Source: an uncultured Rubrobacteraceae bacterium (GTDB lineage Bacteria; Actinomycetota; Rubrobacteria; Rubrobacterales; Rubrobacteraceae). From it: 8,032 bases of DNA. Shown piece after piece: positions 5,458 through 8,032 of this stretch. Location: positions 1 to 8,032 of the forward strand of contig CADCUW010000068.1 of assembly GCA_902805985.1 (NCBI GenBank). Reading direction: 5' to 3'. The notes beneath the pieces are model-generated. The model saw nothing but the letters and a program-made list of their open reading frames with translations, was not told the DNA's origin and did not search any database. How positions within the stretch are numbered: the stretch's first letter is position 1; each line of letters starts with the position of its first letter. The position numbers and the translations under genes are program-made.

Positions 5458-6144
5458 ATGGTGGGCATGCGGGAATCGAAGAAGCGCACGTACGACGACG
5501 GGTGCGCGGCGGCCCACGCGCTCGACCTCGTCGGGGAGCGGTGGGCGTTGCTGGTGGTTCGCGAGTTGCTGCTCGGGCCGAAGCGCTTCACCGACCTCAG
5601 GTCCGGTCTGCCGGGCGCGAGCCCCAACGTCATCTCCCAACGGTTGCGGGATCTGGAGGGTGTTGGGATCGTGCGGCGGCGAAAGCTCCCGCCCCCGGCG
5701 GCCTCTCGCGTCTACGAGCTTACCCCGTGGGGCGAGGAGCTTGAGCCTGTAATCGTGAGGCTGGGGCGCTGGGGCGCCCGGTCCCCGTCCAAGCCCCGCG
5801 ACGCCGCGCTCGGCGTGGACTCCCTGGTTCTCTCCCTGCGCACGATGTTCGACCAGGAAGCGGCCGAAGGCTTCAGGGCGACATACGAGCTAGGGTTCGG
5901 CGAGGACCGGTTCCGCGCCGTGGTGGACGACGGGCGGTTCGAGATCTCCCGCGGAAGCGCCGACGGTCCTGACGCGATCGTCGAGGCCGACTCGGACACC
6001 CTGGCCGCCCTGATCTACGCGGGCCGTCCCCTCGCCGAAGCTTTGGAGTCGGGGGACCTGAAGATAGAGGGCGACCCCGCGGCGTTCGAGCGCTTCCTGG
6101 GGCTCTTCCCCCTCCCCGAACCCGCCCCTCCCGCCGGGGCCTAG
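5458..6144 (+). CDS. HxlR-family winged-helix regulator with C-terminal SCP2-like domain
   Basis: A 228-residue transcription factor. Residues 14-108 are an HxlR-type winged helix: GCAAAHALDLVGERWALLVV opens the domain, followed by ELLLGPKRFTDLRSGLPG (36-53), the recognition region SPNVISQRLRDLEGVGIVRR (55-74) and the wing RVYELTPWGEEL (84-95). Cys16 lies where HxlR proteins such as HypR and YodB have their redox-sensing Cys. Residues about 120-220 resemble the SCP2 sterol-carrier fold, ending with GDLKIEGDPAAFERFLGLF (199-217), so a hydrophobic ligand could be the signal. It is the only plus-strand gene, divergent from the RibD_C reductase across a 134-base gap with inverted repeats, so autoregulation and control of the reductase are likely. 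The start is uncertain: ATG at 5458 (possibly leaderless) or ATG at 5467. The 3' end overlaps the convergent gene by four bases. Confidence 0.92.
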   Translation: MVGMRESKKRTYDDGCAAAHALDLVGERWALLVVRELLLGPKRFTDLRSGLPGASPNVISQRLRDLEGVGIVRRRKLPPPAASRVYELTPWGEELEPVIVRLGRWGARSPSKPRDAALGVDSLVLSLRTMFDQEAAEGFRATYELGFGEDRFRAVVDDGRFEISRGSADGPDAIVEADSDTLAALIYAGRPLAEALESGDLKIEGDPAAFERFLGLFPLPEPAPPAGA

Positions 6145-7148
6145 CTCCGCCCGGCCAGAGGCCCGGGTATGCGTTGCACGGCGTGGTTGGCGAACAGTAG
6201 CTCGTAGCCCGCCTCCGAGAGCGCCCCGTCGGCGCGCCGGTCGGTGCCGAGCGGCGTGCCCTCGCGCCACGCCAGGGCGTGCACGGGTCCGCCCGCGGAG
6301 CCTTCCAGGGTTCGCTTCGAGCCTGCTACCTCCCGCGCGAGCGCCCCTGGTGAGAGGTCGCAGTCGAAGGCCGGTGAGGCCGTGGTGTGGTTCCGGGTGT
6401 GGGAGGCGATGACGTGGCCGCGGCGGGCCAGGTCCTCGATCTCCTCCGGCGAGAGGGCCAGGCGGTCGCCACTAGAGAGCTCATCCTCGTGGTAGGGCAG
6501 GTTCATCAGGTGAGCGTCGGCGAAGGCGCGCTGGTCCTCGGGGCGGGAGGAGATCCAGCCGGACACCAGGAAGAACCAGCCGGTCAGGCCGAGCCTGTCG
6601 AGGATCGGGGCGGCCACCTCGTAGTTGTCCCTGAAACCGTCGAAAAAGTTGATGACGATGCCGGGCCTGTCGTGCGGCCACGCACCGCGGTCGAGGAGGC
6701 CCACGAGGTCCTCGTGGGAGACGGGCGCGAAGCTCTCGGCGAGCCTGGAGAGCTGCCCTTCGAACCCGGCGGCGAGGCGGCGGGGCGTGGCGTGGAAGTT
6801 GACCGCCCGCACGTAACGCCCCTCGGCCAGCGCCCGGAAGGCTCCGTCCTCGTCCCCCGAACCCGCGGGGGCGGGGGCCGGTGGGAAGAACGAACGGTCC
6901 GCGAGCATCTGTAGCGCTAACGCGACACCGCCGGGCCACGCGTCGCGCTCCACGCGGGTCAGACCCCGGTAGATGTCCCCCGCCAGAGCCCCGAGCGCCG
7001 CTCCCTGCTCGTCCGGCCGCGCCTGGCCGACCCCGTCGTCGAGCAGGAGGAAGGTGGGGGCTCCCTTCTCCGCCAGCACCCGCCACTTCTCCCCTCCCGG
7101 GGTGCGCATGATGCCGGCTATCGGACCGTGACGCCGCTCCTCATCCAC
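6141..7148 (-). CDS. polysaccharide deacetylase (NodB)-like protein with altered active site
   Basis: A 335-residue protein. Residues about 112-330 follow the NodB/CE4 layout: an opening VNFHATP strand (116-122), GIVINFFDGFRDNYEVAAPI (163-182), the strand TGWFFLVSGWI (189-199), HVIASHTRNH (245-254), then LAWREGTPLG (292-301) and EAGYELLFANHAV (312-324). The first motif, normally TFDDG, reads NFFDG. The metal-binding Asp170, His250 and His254 remain, but the catalytic-base Asp is Phe169, and the RxxPY-type third motif is not recognisable. Deacetylase activity is therefore doubtful. Residues 1-110 match no domain I know and end in a Pro/Ala linker (88-97). There is no signal peptide, unlike most cell-wall deacetylases. 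The GTG at 7148 is set by AGGAGG six bases upstream. It lies 87 bases behind a YcaO gene on the same strand, probably the same operon. Confidence 0.88.
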   Translation of the reverse strand: MDEERRHGPIAGIMRTPGGEKWRVLAEKGAPTFLLLDDGVGQARPDEQGAALGALAGDIYRGLTRVERDAWPGGVALALQMLADRSFFPPAPAPAGSGDEDGAFRALAEGRYVRAVNFHATPRRLAAGFEGQLSRLAESFAPVSHEDLVGLLDRGAWPHDRPGIVINFFDGFRDNYEVAAPILDRLGLTGWFFLVSGWISSRPEDQRAFADAHLMNLPYHEDELSSGDRLALSPEEIEDLARRGHVIASHTRNHTTASPAFDCDLSPGALAREVAGSKRTLEGSAGGPVHALAWREGTPLGTDRRADGALSEAGYELLFANHAVQRIPGPLAGRS

Positions 7149-7154
7149 GGGGGC

Positions 7155-7160
7155 CCTCCT
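7155..7160 (-). promoter_or_regulatory. Shine-Dalgarno deciding the GTG start at 7148
   Basis: A full AGGAGG on the minus strand, six bases before GTG. It makes translation from this GTG more likely than from the ATG at codon 14, which has no well-spaced purine run of similar strength. Confidence 0.7.
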
Positions 7161-7211
7161 CCCTCGCGCCGGTCGCCCCCGCCTGCCACGCGAGAGCCCG
7201 TCGCCGCCCGG

Positions 7212-7231
7212 CCGGGTCCGGCGGAACCCGG
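7212..7231 (-). other. hairpin just after the YcaO stop
   Basis: CCGGGT (7212-7217) pairs with ACCCGG (7226-7231) around an 8-base loop, starting four bases after the YcaO stop codon on the minus strand. There is no U-tract, so it is unlikely to end transcription by itself. It might dampen read-through or protect the YcaO mRNA end; chance is possible at this GC content. Confidence 0.35.
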
Positions 7232-7235
7232 GGGC

Positions 7236-8032
7236 TCAGAGTACACCGTCGGCGACGAGGGCCGCCACGTGGCGGGAGGGCTCGCGGTAGAGCGGGTAGA
7301 GGGGTCCGACCCGCCGGTCCAACGCCCCCACGTCCAGCCACGGTTCGGGGCCGAACTCCTCGCGGCGCTCCTCGCCCAGAAGGATGCGCCTGGCGCCGTC
7401 CGGCGGGGCGTGCGTGCCGACGAGGCCGTCGTCGCCGTCGTCGCGGAGGAGCATCCGGCGCAGGTTGCGGGCCCCGATGCGGCCGTAGCTCGCCGTCTCG
7501 ACCTCCAGGCCCGGCACGATGGCCCTGACGACCCAGACCTCACCGCCCGCCGGGGAGAGGTCCACGTACAGAGGGTCGAGCCCCCCTTCGCGCAGCCGGC
7601 CCACCACCCCGTCCGCCCCGGAGCCCTCGACCACCCCGGTCGGAGGCTCGGGCAGGGACGAAAAGTCCACCCTGGAACGGACCGCGTACACGGGGTCTTC
7701 GAGGAGATCCCGCATCTCGCGGGCGCCCATGCCGAGCCAGCCCACAGCCTCGCGCAGACCCCTCTCCTCCTCGTGCGCGGGGGTGGCCGCCCGGATGGCG
7801 CGCCCCACGTACGAGCCCGGGGCGACGGAGGCCATGCGGGAGATGGGGCCGTTGTCGAAGGGCTTGCGGGAGCGTCCGGCGACGTACTCCATGACGGCCT
7901 TCTTGAGGGCCTTCTCGCGGTCAGGATCTGCCGCCTCGCCGCAGGCGGTGAGCGCGAGCGGGTGCGGCGTCTCGTCCGGGTCGCGCTCCGCGCCGACGGC
8001 GTAGAGGTTCGTGATGCCGAAGTCCGTTGAGG
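7236..8032 (-). CDS. YcaO-family protein, C-terminal part (N-terminus outside window)
   Basis: The last 264 residues of a YcaO-domain protein; the start lies beyond the right edge. YcaO proteins are ATP-dependent enzymes that activate peptide amide bonds, making azolines, amidines or thioamides in RiPPs and other proteins; some, like E. coli YcaO, support RimO methylthiolation. Evidence: GITNLYAVG (5-13) followed by the conserved helix segment GEAADPDREKALKKAVMEYV (31-50), equivalent to the family pattern GxxxDPxxAlxxAlxE, with Glu48 a likely ATP/Mg ligand. Later comes DPLYVDLSPAGGEVWVVRAIVPGL (152-175), the usual YcaO C-terminal strands with the VVR-VPGLE signature. The C-terminus ends in DGVL and lacks the Pro-rich PxPxP tail typical of azoline-forming cyclodehydratases, so another chemistry is likelier. 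The next gene on the strand is the NodB-like protein. No TfuA, ThiF-like or obvious precursor-peptide gene is visible here. Confidence 0.88.
   Translation of the reverse strand, partial: STDFGITNLYAVGAERDPDETPHPLALTACGEAADPDREKALKKAVMEYVAGRSRKPFDNGPISRMASVAPGSYVGRAIRAATPAHEEERGLREAVGWLGMGAREMRDLLEDPVYAVRSRVDFSSLPEPPTGVVEGSGADGVVGRLREGGLDPLYVDLSPAGGEVWVVRAIVPGLEVETASYGRIGARNLRRMLLRDDGDDGLVGTHAPPDGARRILLGEERREEFGPEPWLDVGALDRRVGPLYPLYREPSRHVAALVADGVL

Noticed and set aside
7128..8030. Open plus-strand frame of about 300 codons opposite the YcaO gene
   Set aside because: The composition is Arg/Gly/Ala/Pro-rich with no domain, while the minus strand carries recognisable YcaO motifs. It is an antisense shadow.
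1..8032. CRISPR arrays, tRNA/rRNA genes, insertion sequences, attachment sites
   Set aside because: No regularly spaced repeats, no cloverleaf-like tRNA elements, no rRNA blocks, no transposase motifs and no long terminal inverted repeats were found on reading both strands.

Overview
The window is very GC-rich, with strong G/C preference at third codon positions, purine-rich GGAGG-type ribosome binding sites, some GTG starts and tight gene packing. With the HxlR-SCP2 regulator, the SMP-30 lactonase and the many stand-alone VOC, RibD_C and alpha/beta-hydrolase genes, this suggests a high-GC actinobacterium, perhaps of Rubrobacter/Thermoleophilia type. That placement is an inference from style and gene families; no marker gene is present. 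No rRNA, tRNA, CRISPR array, insertion sequence or prophage gene was seen.

Left part (1-5323, all on the minus strand). In transcription order from the right, the genes are: a RibD_C/dihydrofolate-reductase-like oxidoreductase (4769-5323), an SMP-30/gluconolactonase-like sugar lactonase (3832-4680), a 48-codon fragment of an alpha/beta hydrolase (3588-3734) whose TGA overlaps the next ATG, a small RBBP9-like alpha/beta hydrolase (3025-3591), a cytoplasmic beta-lactamase-fold serine hydrolase (1854-2966), a VOC/glyoxalase-fold protein (1390-1794), a second RibD_C protein (754-1368) and an alpha/beta hydrolase cut off by the window edge (1-658). Gaps are 21-97 bases and nearly every gene has its own strong Shine-Dalgarno sequence. 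The set looks like an accessory detoxification/catabolic array of single-domain hydrolases and reductases with unknown substrates. It may be one polycistronic unit, but this is not proven.

Centre (5324-6144). The array begins at a short AT-rich divergent control region. A plus-strand HxlR winged-helix regulator fused to an SCP2-like domain (5458-6144) reads the other way. The gap holds a recognisable promoter for the reductase, an interrupted inverted repeat touching its -35 box, and a -10-like hexamer seven bases before the regulator's ATG, so the regulator mRNA may be leaderless. The simplest reading is an autoregulated HxlR protein controlling the reductase and perhaps the genes behind it.

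Right part (6141-8032, minus strand). The C-terminal part of a YcaO-family protein (7236-8032, continuing out of the window) is followed after 87 bases by a NodB/polysaccharide-deacetylase-fold protein (6141-7148). The latter keeps its metal ligands but has Phe in place of the catalytic-base Asp, and carries an unrecognised N-terminal region of about 110 residues. Its stop shares a CTAG tetranucleotide with the convergent regulator's stop. This YcaO/altered-NodB pair is the least ordinary part of the window. No stretch over 300 bases lacks a gene.
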